DNA from: Thalassovita autumnalis
GTDB taxonomy: Bacteria > Pseudomonadota > Alphaproteobacteria > Rhodobacterales > Rhodobacteraceae
Direction of reading: 5' to 3'
DNA length: 64,000 nt
Assembly: GCF_001458255.1 (NCBI RefSeq)
Contig: NZ_CYSB01000028.1
Location: 36,574-100,573 of the forward strand
Part shown: one piece after another, positions 18,135 to 26,905 of the stretch
How the letters are laid out: the number at the start of each line of letters is the position of its first letter
How positions within the stretch are numbered: position 1 is the stretch's first letter
The notes under the pieces: generated by a model
What the model saw: the letters and a program-made list of their open reading frames with translations, nothing else
Databases searched by the model: none
What the model was told of the DNA's origin: nothing
Program-made: the position numbers and the translations under genes

Positions 18135-18995
18135 TCAGACAGCCGGTTTCTTGAGCCTTGGCAGCCGCTTATGCGACGTCACGGGGCCATCCCCAGCGGC
18201 GATGATCCGGGCAATGGCGACATCCATATTTTCGTAGGTGGTGGTCATGCTGCCCGCATTGGCGTGCAAGATCCGGTTTTTGCCTGCCACCAGCGCCACA
18301 TGTCCTTTCCAGAACAGCAGATCGCCTTTGCGCGGCTGAGTGCCCTCTGGCAGGGCGCGGCCCAGCTCGGCCTCTTGTTGATCGCTGTCACCGGGGCAAT
18401 CAATTCCGCAGGACAGGCAGGCCGCCTGCACCAGACCGGAACAATCGATCCCCCAAATCGAATTGCCCCCCCAAAGGTAGGGCGTGCCAAGATAGCGTTC
18501 CGCGACCATCAGCAGATCATGGTCCCGCGCGCCCGCGTCGCGCAAATGAATCAGCGGCACGAAGCCATCCGCCACCACGAGGAAGCCGTTTTCCTGCCCC
18601 CGCGCTGACAGGCCCGAGCCGAGGCTCAGCGCCATGCGTTCGCGCGATTTGAAGTTCGGTTCCGAATAGATGTGGGTTGATTTGGCAATAACCCGGTGGG
18701 TGGGGGCGCGGCGATCTTCCAGATCCTGCGCCTGAACATAACCCACGTAACCGTCGCGCAGGGATTGCACGAAACACCAGCCATCGCGCGTTTCATAGCG
18801 CATCACCGGTTCACCCAGCACCAGCTGACGTTCCCGCCGTCCCAGCGGCGCATTCAACAGGTCCACCACAGGCCGTGCGACAATCCGGGTATCCCCCTCA
18901 ACAAATCGCGGCGCGTCAATCAGGCCTTTCAGCTTGCTGGCTGCGACACGGGCGTTGGCGGGCAGTTGGCGGCGGTCCTTGGTCAGCGCGGTCAT
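18135..18995 (-). CDS. NlpC/P60 family cell-wall hydrolase
   Basis: The 286-residue protein has two SH3-like segments (about residues 40-160) followed by an NlpC/P60 domain. The catalytic Cys is in GIDCSGLVQAA, and His residues are in WKGHVALV and ILHANA. The family cleaves peptide stems of peptidoglycan or murein fragments. There is no signal peptide, so it may act on recycled muropeptides in the cytoplasm or leave by another route. The gene directly follows the M17 aminopeptidase gene (3-base gap), which fits joint peptide breakdown. Confidence 0.87.
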   Translation of the reverse strand: MTALTKDRRQLPANARVAASKLKGLIDAPRFVEGDTRIVARPVVDLLNAPLGRRERQLVLGEPVMRYETRDGWCFVQSLRDGYVGYVQAQDLEDRRAPTHRVIAKSTHIYSEPNFKSRERMALSLGSGLSARGQENGFLVVADGFVPLIHLRDAGARDHDLLMVAERYLGTPYLWGGNSIWGIDCSGLVQAACLSCGIDCPGDSDQQEAELGRALPEGTQPRKGDLLFWKGHVALVAGKNRILHANAGSMTTTYENMDVAIARIIAAGDGPVTSHKRLPRLKKPAV

Positions 18996-18998
18996 CGA

Positions 18999-20384
18999 TC
19001 AAAGCCCCAGCAGATCTGGCAGGGCCTCCAACAGGGCGCGCGCGCCCATGCCGACGCCCCCCTTGGGACGGGCCGGCGCGGCGCTTGGCTGCCAGCCGTA
19101 AACGTCAAAGTGGCTGTAATTCACATCCTCCCCAGCGAAACGACGCAGGAACAGGGCGGCGGTTATCGCCCCGCCAAAGCCGCCCTTGGGCGCATTGTCC
19201 AGATCGGCGATGCCCGGTTCAATCTGCGCCTCATAGGGATCCCAGAACGGCATACGCCAGAGCGGATCCGCCACGGTGGCTGCGGCCTGCATCAAGCGGT
19301 TGGCGGTTGCATCATCATCGCAGAAAAACGGTGCCAGATCGGCCCCAACCGCCACCCGCGCCGCGCCGGTCAGCGTCGCCATCGACAGCATCATGTCGGG
19401 GTTTTCTTCGGCGCCATAGGCTAGCGCATCGGCCAGCACCAGGCGCCCCTCGGCATCGGTGTTGTTGATCTCAACGCTGAGGCCCTTGCGCGATGGCAGG
19501 ATATCGCCGGGGCGGAAGGCATTGCCAGAGACGGCATTTTCCACCGCAGGCACCAGCACCCGCAGTTGCAGCGGCAGGCCCAGCGCCATGATCATATGGG
19601 CCAGACCCAGAACCGTGGCCGCGCCGCCCATATCCTTTTTCATCAGCCCCATACTGGCGCCGGGCTTGAGGTTCAGACCACCCGTGTCAAAGCACACGCC
19701 TTTGCCTACGAGGGTCAGCTTGGGGCCACTTTCGCCCCACCGCATATCGATCAGGCGCGGGGCGCGATCACTGGCGCGCCCAACGGTGTGGATCATTGGG
19801 AAGTTCTGGGTCAGCAGATCCTCCCCACGGGTGACTTCAATCGTCGCGCCATGTTGCGTGGCCAAGGCGGATGCGGCTGCTTCCAACTCCTCCGGACCCA
19901 TGTCATTGGCCGGGGTGTTGATCAGATCGCGGGTCAGGAATTCCCCTGCTGCAATGGCCTCAACCTTGGCGGCGTCCACCCCGTCTGGCGCGACCAGCGT
20001 CACAGGTTTTGGCTTGCTGCCGGCGTAGCGATCAAAGCCATAAGAGGCCAAGAGCCAGCCCAGCGCCTCTTGCTCGGCCAGGTCAGAGGGCAGGCCCGAG
20101 GCGACCTGATACGCCCCTTCAGGCAACGCAGGCACCGCAGCGGCCAGATGGAACCGGCTGCGTTTGCGTGTAGCGGCGGTGCCATAGCCCACCAGAACCT
20201 CTTCCACTGCGCCACTGGCCCCGGGGATCAGCAGTACCTTGCCCAGAGCAGGTTTGAACCCGCTGCCACGCACCCAAGTCTGCAGCCGTGCCGGTTGCTG
20301 ATCGATCCAGGATTGCAGCCCTTCGGCATCAACCAGATGCACAGCGATGGGCGCATCGGCTTGGGTGGCGAAACGAGGGGACAT
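18999..20384 (-). CDS. M17 leucyl aminopeptidase family protein (PepB-like)
   Basis: This 461-residue enzyme has the M17 metal and active-site blocks VGKGVCFDTGGLNLKPG, MKKDMGGAA and NTDAEGRLVLADALAY, in the C-terminal half, behind a divergent N-terminal domain. It removes N-terminal amino acids from peptides in the cytoplasm using two metal ions. It is cotranscribed with the NlpC/P60 gene. The start at 20384 is an ATG, with AAAGGAC upstream on the minus strand. Confidence 0.92.
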   Translation of the reverse strand: MSPRFATQADAPIAVHLVDAEGLQSWIDQQPARLQTWVRGSGFKPALGKVLLIPGASGAVEEVLVGYGTAATRKRSRFHLAAAVPALPEGAYQVASGLPSDLAEQEALGWLLASYGFDRYAGSKPKPVTLVAPDGVDAAKVEAIAAGEFLTRDLINTPANDMGPEELEAAASALATQHGATIEVTRGEDLLTQNFPMIHTVGRASDRAPRLIDMRWGESGPKLTLVGKGVCFDTGGLNLKPGASMGLMKKDMGGAATVLGLAHMIMALGLPLQLRVLVPAVENAVSGNAFRPGDILPSRKGLSVEINNTDAEGRLVLADALAYGAEENPDMMLSMATLTGAARVAVGADLAPFFCDDDATANRLMQAAATVADPLWRMPFWDPYEAQIEPGIADLDNAPKGGFGGAITAALFLRRFAGEDVNYSHFDVYGWQPSAAPARPKGGVGMGARALLEALPDLLGL

Positions 20385-20479
20385 GGCGCGGTCCTTTCAC
20401 GGCAGGGCAAAAATAATTTGCGCCAGCCTAGCCCTTCCACCGGGACCTGCAAGCCCCCCTGCCCCTGCAAGACGGTGCC

Positions 20480-20881
20480 TTAGACCGAAAGATCCTGCAA
20501 ATCCCAAATCTCACGCAGCGATTGCGCCCCGAGGCGTAGTAACCGCGCCAAGGTGGCCGCCTGCGCAACCGGATCACCGCGATCCAGCGCCTCCATCAGG
20601 TGGCCTGCCACCGCAGCCAAGGAAGCCATGCCAATTTGGCGCGCTACGGCGGCAAGGCCACGCGCCTGTTTGCGCAACTGCTGCGTCTCACCTTTGCGAA
20701 ACAGGGCCTCACATCGCTGCAGCCGCTGCGCCAGATCCGCCATGGCCCGGCATAGCACGTCCTGCGCACCATGTTGCCCCAGATCGGTATAAAGCTGCAT
20801 CACCTCATGCGCATTCAGCTTTACCCGCTCCTGCGGGATTAATCTGATAATCTCATCCACTGTCTTCCCCTTCAGTCGCAC
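20480..20881 (-). CDS. Small helical protein, possibly a degenerate Hpt-like domain
   Basis: The 133-residue protein looks all-helical and has no signal peptide or membrane segment. Around residue 68 it reads KQARGLAAVARQIGMASLAAVAGHL. This spacing recalls Hpt phosphotransfer domains (HxLKGxAxxxG), but the phospho-accepting His is replaced. The family was not recognised with certainty. The start is GTG at 20881. It stands alone on the minus strand upstream of the aminopeptidase gene, with about 95 bases between. Confidence 0.55.
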   Translation of the reverse strand: MRLKGKTVDEIIRLIPQERVKLNAHEVMQLYTDLGQHGAQDVLCRAMADLAQRLQRCEALFRKGETQQLRKQARGLAAVARQIGMASLAAVAGHLMEALDRGDPVAQAATLARLLRLGAQSLREIWDLQDLSV

Positions 20882-21094
20882 CCGGCCGGTCTGCCCCCAC
20901 GGCGGTGCCAGTGTGACCGCGCAGGGTTCCCAAAAGGTTTATGGGGCATCAGGGAGTGTTTCGAATTCGGTTCAAAGGCGCGTCAGATACCGCGAAACTT
21001 CTTGGCAAAATCGCAAGACCCTGAAGGGGTTGGATAACCCCCGGCTCAACCACACAGGTCAATGCATAGATTAGACGCCTGCCTAAACGCCTGT

Positions 21095-21919
21095 CTAAAC
21101 ACCGGTGCGGGCAATCTTGGCCTGCATCTCCACCAGACGTGGGCCAAACTCCTCCAACAGGCGTTCACCAGGCAGCATGTAGGACGGCCCGCCAAGGTTA
21201 AAGGCCAGCATTGGCGTATCGCCATGCGGGGACCGATAGGGCACGGCGATGGCGTTCACATCATACTGCCATTCGCCGAGGTTGGCATAAAATCCACGGG
21301 TCGCGACCTGCTCCACCGCTTCATCAATACCATCACGCAATTGCGGCCAATTGGCCGGGTCGGTGCGATCTTCGATCATCGCCATGATCCGGGTCCGCTC
21401 TTCGGCGGAACAGCCCGCGATATAGGCCCGGCCCATCGCAGACCGCGCCAGCGAGATGCGCGAGCCAACGTTCAGCTGCAGCGAAATCATCGCCCGGGAC
21501 GAACGTGCCACAGCCAGATAGGTCATCGCATGTTCATCACGACCGCCCATCGCCACCAGCACCCCATCGCCGCAGGTGTCTGCCAGTTCCTGCATATGCG
21601 GCAGCGCGGCCTCACGGATTTTCATACCGCCAAGACAGGCATAGCCGAGGCTCAGCGCCGGCAGCCCCACCTTGTAGCGGCCGGTGCCGTCGGCGTAGGT
21701 GAGATAGCCCAGTTTCAACAGCGTATAGGTCAACCGCGAGATGGTGGAATTTGGCAGACCGGTCCGTTCAGCAATTTCGCGATTGGACAGACCGTCCAGA
21801 TCGGCAGGACGAAAGGCGCGCAGGATATCCAGCCCGCGCTGCAGCGCGGTGACGAACTGGCGATCATTGCTGAGGTCTTCGCCCTCGGCTGTTGCCGTGT
21901 CAGCCATTCGTTTGCGCAT
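21095..21919 (-). CDS. IclR family transcriptional regulator
   Basis: The 274-residue protein has a winged helix at about residues 22-85 (TALQRGLDILRAF, LSNREIAERTGLPNSTISRLTYTLLKLGYL) and an IclR effector domain behind it. The late part carries RGFYANLGEWQYDVNAIAVPYR. The style fits the PcaR/PobR-like branch, but no aromatic-ring gene is adjacent and the target is unknown. It is divergent from fbp with 186 bases between, in which no clear palindrome was found. Confidence 0.88.
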   Translation of the reverse strand: MRKRMADTATAEGEDLSNDRQFVTALQRGLDILRAFRPADLDGLSNREIAERTGLPNSTISRLTYTLLKLGYLTYADGTGRYKVGLPALSLGYACLGGMKIREAALPHMQELADTCGDGVLVAMGGRDEHAMTYLAVARSSRAMISLQLNVGSRISLARSAMGRAYIAGCSAEERTRIMAMIEDRTDPANWPQLRDGIDEAVEQVATRGFYANLGEWQYDVNAIAVPYRSPHGDTPMLAFNLGGPSYMLPGERLLEEFGPRLVEMQAKIARTGV

Positions 21920-22105
21920 TTGCTGTCCTGTTTACCGTCTGGTGTTTCCCGCAACATAGGGTGGCATAGGGGCATAAGGCGCGCAAGGCGCTGCTGGATC
22001 TGAGATTCCGGTCAAAAATGCCGCGAATTCGGTGTGAAATCTGGACGCAGGCGCAAATCTCTGAGATAGCAGCCTCATCTAATCCTTCAGCAATGGGACC
22101 CGATC

Positions 22106-23068
22106 ATGACCCGCCAGGCCAACGTCATTTCGCCCGACCTTATTCCAGCCGCGCTTTACCCCACGATCAACGCGCTCTGCGCCACCTCGATTGAGGTTGC
22201 TGCCATCATTGCCCGCGCTGGTCTGGGCCAGTCGCTGGCGGCACAGGTTGGCGAAAACAGTGACGGCGACGGCCAGAAAGCGCTGGATGTGTTGGCCGAC
22301 GACATGTTTGAGGCCGCGCTGCGCGGTGGTGACGTGCGCTGGTATGCCTCCGAAGAACAGGAAGATGCGCTGCTGACCTCGGAAAGCGGCAAATACGCGC
22401 TGGCCATTGATCCGCTGGATGGCTCTTCCAACATCGACGTGAATGTGTCGATCGGCACCATCTTTTCGATTTTTGAAGCCAAGGAGGGCGCCGAGGAAAG
22501 CTTCCTGCGCAAAGCCTCGGAACAGATCTGCGGCGGCTATATCCTTTATGGTCCGGCGACCTGTCTGGTGGTGACCTTTGGCGACGGAACCCAGCAATAT
22601 GTGCTGGACCCGACCAAGGGTGAGTTTGTGCTGGTCGAAAAAGCGATGAGCGTGCCGGAGACCTCGAAAGAGTTTGCCATCAACGCCTCCAACTACCGCC
22701 ACTGGACCACCCCGGTGCGCACCTACATCGACAATTGTCTGGCAGGCAAAGACGGCCCGCGCGGCATGGATTTCAACATGCGTTGGGTCGGCTCACTGGT
22801 GGCGGAAACCCACCGGATCCTGACCCGTGGTGGTATCTTCCTCTACCCCGGTGATGCCCGGCCCGGTTATGAAAACGGTCGTCTGCGCATGGTCTACGAA
22901 TGTGCGCCCATTGCCTTCATCATCGAACAGGCCAAAGGCCATGCCACCGATGGTGAGACCCCGATCCTGGACCGTCAGGCCGAAACCCTACACGGCCGTA
23001 TCCCGCTGGTCTTTGGCTCGGCCCATAAGGTACAGCGCGTGGCCGATCACCACGATCTCAGCGAATAA
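22106..23068 (+). CDS. fbp: Class 1 fructose-1,6-bisphosphatase
   Basis: This 320-residue enzyme hydrolyses fructose 1,6-bisphosphate in gluconeogenesis and in pentose-phosphate cycling. The metal and phosphate-binding block [21 protein letters not shown], the acidic SEEQED and the ending [21 protein letters not shown] are diagnostic. It is followed after 23 bases by rpe, a pairing also seen in Calvin-cycle (cbbF-cbbE) operons. No Rubisco or phosphoribulokinase gene is present here, so a general central-carbon role is more likely. Confidence 0.95.
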   Translation: MTRQANVISPDLIPAALYPTINALCATSIEVAAIIARAGLGQSLAAQVGENSDGDGQKALDVLADDMFEAALRGGDVRWYASEEQEDALLTSESGKYALAIDPLDGSSNIDVNVSIGTIFSIFEAKEGAEESFLRKASEQICGGYILYGPATCLVVTFGDGTQQYVLDPTKGEFVLVEKAMSVPETSKEFAINASNYRHWTTPVRTYIDNCLAGKDGPRGMDFNMRWVGSLVAETHRILTRGGIFLYPGDARPGYENGRLRMVYECAPIAFIIEQAKGHATDGETPILDRQAETLHGRIPLVFGSAHKVQRVADHHDLSE

Positions 23069-23091
23069 CCCCTCTTTCCCGGAGAAACCCC

Positions 23092-23775
23092 ATGAGTTTT
23101 GACCGTTCCCTGAAAATCGCCCCGTCGATCCTGTCGGCCGATTTCGCCAACTTTGGTCAGGAAATCGAAGCCGTCGAGGCGCAGGGCGCCGACTGGATCC
23201 ACGTGGATGTGATGGACGGGCATTTTGTGCCCAACCTGACCTTCGGCCCGCCGCTGTGCAAAGCGATCCGCAAGCACATCAACACCGTGATGGACGTGCA
23301 TCTGATGATCGCGCCGGTGGATCCCTATATCGACGCCTTTGCCGATGCAGGCGCCGATATCCTGACCGCTCATCTGGAAAGCGGCCCCCATATCCACCGC
23401 ACCCTGCAAGCGATCCGCGGCGCGGGCTGCAAGGCCGGTCTGGCGCTGAACCCGGCCACCGGTCTGGACGATGTGGAATACCTGCTGGATATGGTTGATC
23501 TGGTCTGCATCATGACCGTGAACCCCGGCTTTGGCGGCCAGAAGTTCATTCACAGCCAGGTTGAGAAGGTGCGCAAGCTGCGCGCGATGATTGGCGACCG
23601 CCCGATCCATATTGAGATCGACGGCGGCGTGACCCCGGAAACCGCCCCGTTGGTGGCCGAAGCCGGTGCTGATGTGCTGGTGGCAGGTTCCGCCGTGTTC
23701 AAAGGAGGATCGGTCTCAAACCCTGCACCTTACGGCGACAACATCCGCGCCATCAAAGCCGCAGTTCAGGGCTGA
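23092..23775 (+). CDS. rpe: Ribulose-phosphate 3-epimerase
   Basis: This 227-residue TIM-barrel enzyme interconverts ribulose 5-phosphate and xylulose 5-phosphate. It shows the family motifs [31 protein letters not shown] (metal His/Asp), [16 protein letters not shown] and [12 protein letters not shown]. The ribosome site GGAGAAA lies before the ATG. It is the second gene of the fbp-rpe unit. Confidence 0.96.
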   Translation: MSFDRSLKIAPSILSADFANFGQEIEAVEAQGADWIHVDVMDGHFVPNLTFGPPLCKAIRKHINTVMDVHLMIAPVDPYIDAFADAGADILTAHLESGPHIHRTLQAIRGAGCKAGLALNPATGLDDVEYLLDMVDLVCIMTVNPGFGGQKFIHSQVEKVRKLRAMIGDRPIHIEIDGGVTPETAPLVAEAGADVLVAGSAVFKGGSVSNPAPYGDNIRAIKAAVQG

Positions 23776-23792
23776 TCTGGACAAGATACTCT

Positions 23793-23816
23793 GGTGGCCC
23801 CACCGCAGGGGCCACC
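23793..23816 (+). terminator. Probable terminator hairpin after rpe
   Basis: A perfect nine-base stem GGTGGCCCC/GGGGCCACC with the loop ACCGCA is followed only by GATTT, so the T-tract is weak. It lies between the convergent rpe and GFA-like genes. Confidence 0.5.
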
Positions 23817-23839
23817 GATTTGGCTACTAGGGCGGACTA

Positions 23840-24232
23840 TCACCCGGGATGGCCATCATACTGTTTGGCCGCATCCCCGATGATCAGCCAAGACGGTTTT
23901 TCCGTGACAAATTCGTGGAACTGATTGCTAAGTGGCAGATCGGTATCCAGCGCGTTTGCAGCGATGGGGAAGCTCTCCTCTTCCGACAGGATCTCGCCCA
24001 GCGAACTGCCGCATGTCTTGCAGAAACAGCGGGGGTATTTGTAAGGCGCTTCGGGTTGGTAGAGGCCGACGTTTTCCTTGCCCTGCACCCAGCTCAAATG
24101 CTCTTTTTGCACAAACACGATGGCGCTGGCACCCAGCTTGCGGCAGCGTGTGCAATGGCATGTGCCCATCATCTTCGGCGCTTCGCTCAATTCAAATTTA
24201 ACCGCGCCACAACAACAACTTCCGGCAATCAT
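23840..24232 (-). CDS. GFA / CENP-V (Mss4-like) zinc-binding protein
   Basis: This 130-residue protein has the GFA fold zinc ligands: CCCGAVKFELSE near residue 7, CHCTRCRKLG near 25 and FCKTCGSSLGE near 70. Some relatives were described as glutathione-dependent formaldehyde-activating enzymes, but most members have no proven activity. With fghA and the formaldehyde dehydrogenase also in the window the hint is tempting, but the three loci are far apart. Confidence 0.87.
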   Translation of the reverse strand: MIAGSCCCGAVKFELSEAPKMMGTCHCTRCRKLGASAIVFVQKEHLSWVQGKENVGLYQPEAPYKYPRCFCKTCGSSLGEILSEEESFPIAANALDTDLPLSNQFHEFVTEKPSWLIIGDAAKQYDGHPG

Positions 24233-24375
24233 TGCCCTCTCCTCTCACTTGAAATAGAAAAGAACAATATGTGAACATTTAACCTTTCTCAAGACAGTGT
24301 TTCGACCTGCCCGCTTGCAGAGGCGGAGCGTTTGCGGCACGGATTGCATGCATAAGATAACCACCGGAGGCGACA

Positions 24376-24768
24376 ATGCTGTCAGGCGTATGTATCGGAA
24401 CCAATGATCTGGAGGCCGCAGGTCAGTTTTATGATGCGCTGCTGGCCACGATCGGCATGTCACGCGCCCTGACCGTCCCGCGTGAATTGGGCTACGCCGG
24501 TGCGGATGGCAAAATCACACTGTTTGTGCTGCTGCCCTATGACCGCAATCCCGCAACACATGGCAACGGCACGCAGGTGATGTTCTACGCCGCCGACAAG
24601 GCCGAGGTAGATGCCTTTCACGCCAAGGCGCTGGCGCTTGGGGGCAGTGACGAAGGTGCACCGGGACCGCGCGAGTATCATCCTGAATATTACGGTGCCT
24701 ATGTGCGCGATCTGGACGGCAACAAGCTGAACATCTCCGTCGATCCTAGCACCCGGAAAAATCCCTGA
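24376..24768 (+). CDS. VOC family (glyoxalase/dioxygenase-like) protein
   Basis: The 130-residue protein has the VOC pattern: CIGTNDLEAAGQFYDALLATIGM at the start and EYYGAYVRDLDGNKLNI at the end, with a His/Glu set that could bind a metal. The superfamily includes glyoxalases, dioxygenases and resistance proteins, so no reaction is assigned. It is a single gene between the GFA-like gene (divergent) and the PAS-LuxR gene (convergent). Confidence 0.85.
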   Translation: MLSGVCIGTNDLEAAGQFYDALLATIGMSRALTVPRELGYAGADGKITLFVLLPYDRNPATHGNGTQVMFYAADKAEVDAFHAKALALGGSDEGAPGPREYHPEYYGAYVRDLDGNKLNISVDPSTRKNP

Positions 24769-24827
24769 GCTTTGCTGCTTCGGGGCAAATGTCCGCGGCG
24801 CGCAAGGGCCACGGACATATTAAAATC

Positions 24828-25400
24828 TTAGGTGTTTGGCTCCACCGGGTCCCGTTCGCCGTTGAACCCCGACAGGCGGGCCAGCAGCACGGCAACGTTT
24901 TTGACCTCAAACTTCTTAAGCAAGCGGGCGCGGACGTCTTCGATGGTGCGCGGCGATAGTTCCAGCACCTGCGCGATTTCCTTGCTGGTACGGCCACGGC
25001 TGAGCCACATCAGCACCTCACGTTCGCGGGGGGTCAGGCTGGGGCCGGTGGGCTTCTGATCAATCGGTGCGAAGCTGAGCACAATCTGCGCCAGCGGATC
25101 CTCAGGGGTCAGCGTGCGGGCGCGGAAGCGCACCCAAATCCGGCTGCCATCGGCACAGCGCATGATCCGTTCATCGGTGTAAGGGTGCGACTGGCGCAGT
25201 GGCGCCAGACCGATGTCACGCACCTGATGGAACTCCTGGTCGGTTCCGTAAAGCAAACGGAAGCTCTGGCCGATCAGCTGCTCTTTTTCATAGCCAAACA
25301 TTTCAGCAAAGCTTTGGTTGCAGCTGCGGATCACGCGGTTTTCGGTCAGCGCCAGCCCCATCGGCGCTTGGTCAAAGGCAAGTTGTTCTAGGTCTTTCAT
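24828..25400 (-). CDS. PAS-LuxR family transcriptional regulator
   Basis: The 190-residue protein has an N-terminal PAS domain (about residues 5-108, with NQSFAEMFGYEKEQLIGQSFRLLY) and a C-terminal LuxR-type HTH (about 122-178). The HTH begins LTPREREVLMWLSRGRTSKEIA and continues ELSPRTIEDVRARLLKKF. The PAS domain may sense a small molecule. The gene is transcribed away from the M20/ABC operon, and two identical-format inverted repeats lie in the 107 bases between them. It is the likely regulator of that operon. Confidence 0.9.
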   Translation of the reverse strand: MKDLEQLAFDQAPMGLALTENRVIRSCNQSFAEMFGYEKEQLIGQSFRLLYGTDQEFHQVRDIGLAPLRQSHPYTDERIMRCADGSRIWVRFRARTLTPEDPLAQIVLSFAPIDQKPTGPSLTPREREVLMWLSRGRTSKEIAQVLELSPRTIEDVRARLLKKFEVKNVAVLLARLSGFNGERDPVEPNT

Positions 25401-25416
25401 AGGTCACCAGTGTGAT

Positions 25417-25455
25417 ACGGTGCGAACACCGTTATGGTACGGTATTGGCACCGTA
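25417..25455. promoter_or_regulatory. Tandem inverted-repeat operators ACGGT-N6-ACCGT
   Basis: Site 1 (25417-25432) is ACGGT-GCGAAC-ACCGT. Site 2 (25439-25454, extended by one base on each side) is ACGGT-ATTGGC-ACCGT. The arms are identical and only the spacers differ. The sites are 22 bases apart, about two turns of DNA, so two dimers could bind on the same face. Confidence 0.75.
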
Positions 25456-25507
25456 AGTTCGCGTAAAGCATAGTTTCCATACCAAGTTCAAGAGACGAGA
25501 CCCCTAA

Positions 25508-26887
25508 ATGTCATCGAGTGACCGTACGTCTATTTCCCCTCTCTCTGCCTCGGCAGACGCCGCCCCCAACGCGGCCTCAAACCCTATGGCTGAGCATCTG
25601 GCGCAGCGTCTTTATGCAGAACTGGAAGACCGGCGCGACGATTTGATCGCACTGACCCAAGACCTGATCCGCATTCCAACCTTGAACCCTCCCGGTGAGT
25701 TTTATCGAGACATATGCGAATATTTGTCAAAAAGACTGGCCGCAAAAGGTTTCGAAATTGAATTGGTGCGCGCTCATGGCGCCCCCGGTGACAGCGAGAA
25801 ATATCCGCGTTGGAATGTCGTTGCCCGCCGCGACGGGAAATTTCCGGGCGAATGTGTACATTTCAACAGCCATATCGATGTGGTCGATGTCGGGCTGGGC
25901 TGGACGACGGACCCTTTTGGCGGTGAGCTGAAGGATGGCAAGATCTACGGCCGGGGCGCCTGTGACATGAAGGGGGGGCTGGCGGCCTCTATCGTAGCGG
26001 CCGAGGCATTTCTGGCGATCTGCCCCGACTTTCATGGCGCGATTGAGATCAGCGGCACCGCGGATGAGGAATCCGGCGGCTTTGGCGGCGTGGCCTATCT
26101 GGCCGAAAAGGGGTTCTTTGCGCCGGAACGGGTGCAGCATGTGATCATCCCCGAACCGCTGAACAAAGACCGGATCTGCCTCGGCCATCGCGGCGTCTGG
26201 TGGGCCGAGATTGAGACCTTTGGCGAAATCGCCCATGGCTCCATGCCGTTCCTTGGCGATTGCGCAGTGCGCCATATGGGCGCAGTGGTCAATGAAATGG
26301 AGGAAAGCCTGTTCCCCGCATTGGCGCAAAAACGCACTGATATGCCGGTGGTGCCGGAAGGCGCCAAACAGTCCACGCTCAACATCAATTCGATGCACGG
26401 CGGTCAGGCGGAGCAGGATCCGGATTTCACCGGCCTGCCAAGCCCTTGCGTGCCGGACAGCTGCCGCATGATCATCGATCGCCGCTTCCTCATCGAAGAG
26501 GATATCAACGAGGTCCAAGAGGAAGTTATGCAGGTTCTGCGCACCGTCGAAGAGAGCCGCGACAACTTCCGCTACGATGTCAAAGAACTGCACCGGGTCC
26601 TGCCCACCATGACCGAGAAAAGCGCACCGGTTGTGCAAACCGTGGCAAAAGCAATTGCAGAGACCATGGGAAAAGAGGCAGAATATGTCGTGTCGCCGGG
26701 CACTTACGATCAAAAGCACATTGATCGCATCGGAAAACTGCACAATTGCATCGCCTATGGGCCAGGCATTTTGGATCTGGCGCATAAGCCGGACGAATAC
26801 GTCGGAGTCGAAGATATGATCGACTCTGCCAAGGTAATGGGCCGTTCATTGATTGACCTGCTGGCAAAACCAGAGGCGGCGGCCTGA
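25508..26887 (+). CDS. M20 family deacylase (ArgE/DapE type)
   Basis: This 459-residue cytoplasmic metal hydrolase has HFNSHIDVVDVG (metal His and Asp), GRGACDMKGG (bridging Asp) and TADEESGGFGG (catalytic and metal Glu). A dimerisation domain follows. The family cleaves N-acyl groups or dipeptides. About 25 residues before MAEHLAQRLYAE are low-complexity, so the start could be slightly later. It leads the operon with a peptide-type importer, suggesting that an imported N-acyl or peptide compound is cut here. The substrate is unknown. Confidence 0.88.
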   Translation: MSSSDRTSISPLSASADAAPNAASNPMAEHLAQRLYAELEDRRDDLIALTQDLIRIPTLNPPGEFYRDICEYLSKRLAAKGFEIELVRAHGAPGDSEKYPRWNVVARRDGKFPGECVHFNSHIDVVDVGLGWTTDPFGGELKDGKIYGRGACDMKGGLAASIVAAEAFLAICPDFHGAIEISGTADEESGGFGGVAYLAEKGFFAPERVQHVIIPEPLNKDRICLGHRGVWWAEIETFGEIAHGSMPFLGDCAVRHMGAVVNEMEESLFPALAQKRTDMPVVPEGAKQSTLNINSMHGGQAEQDPDFTGLPSPCVPDSCRMIIDRRFLIEEDINEVQEEVMQVLRTVEESRDNFRYDVKELHRVLPTMTEKSAPVVQTVAKAIAETMGKEAEYVVSPGTYDQKHIDRIGKLHNCIAYGPGILDLAHKPDEYVGVEDMIDSAKVMGRSLIDLLAKPEAAA

Positions 26888-26905
26888 GATAAGGGAGAAT
26901 ACGAA

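Noticed and set aside
21066..21100. Direct repeat CGCCTGYCTAAAC twice near the IclR gene end
   Set aside because: There are only two short copies, partly at the gene edge, with no array or element boundary.
22106..23775. Calvin-cycle (cbb) operon
   Set aside because: fbp and rpe are present, but no Rubisco, phosphoribulokinase or CbbR gene is nearby.
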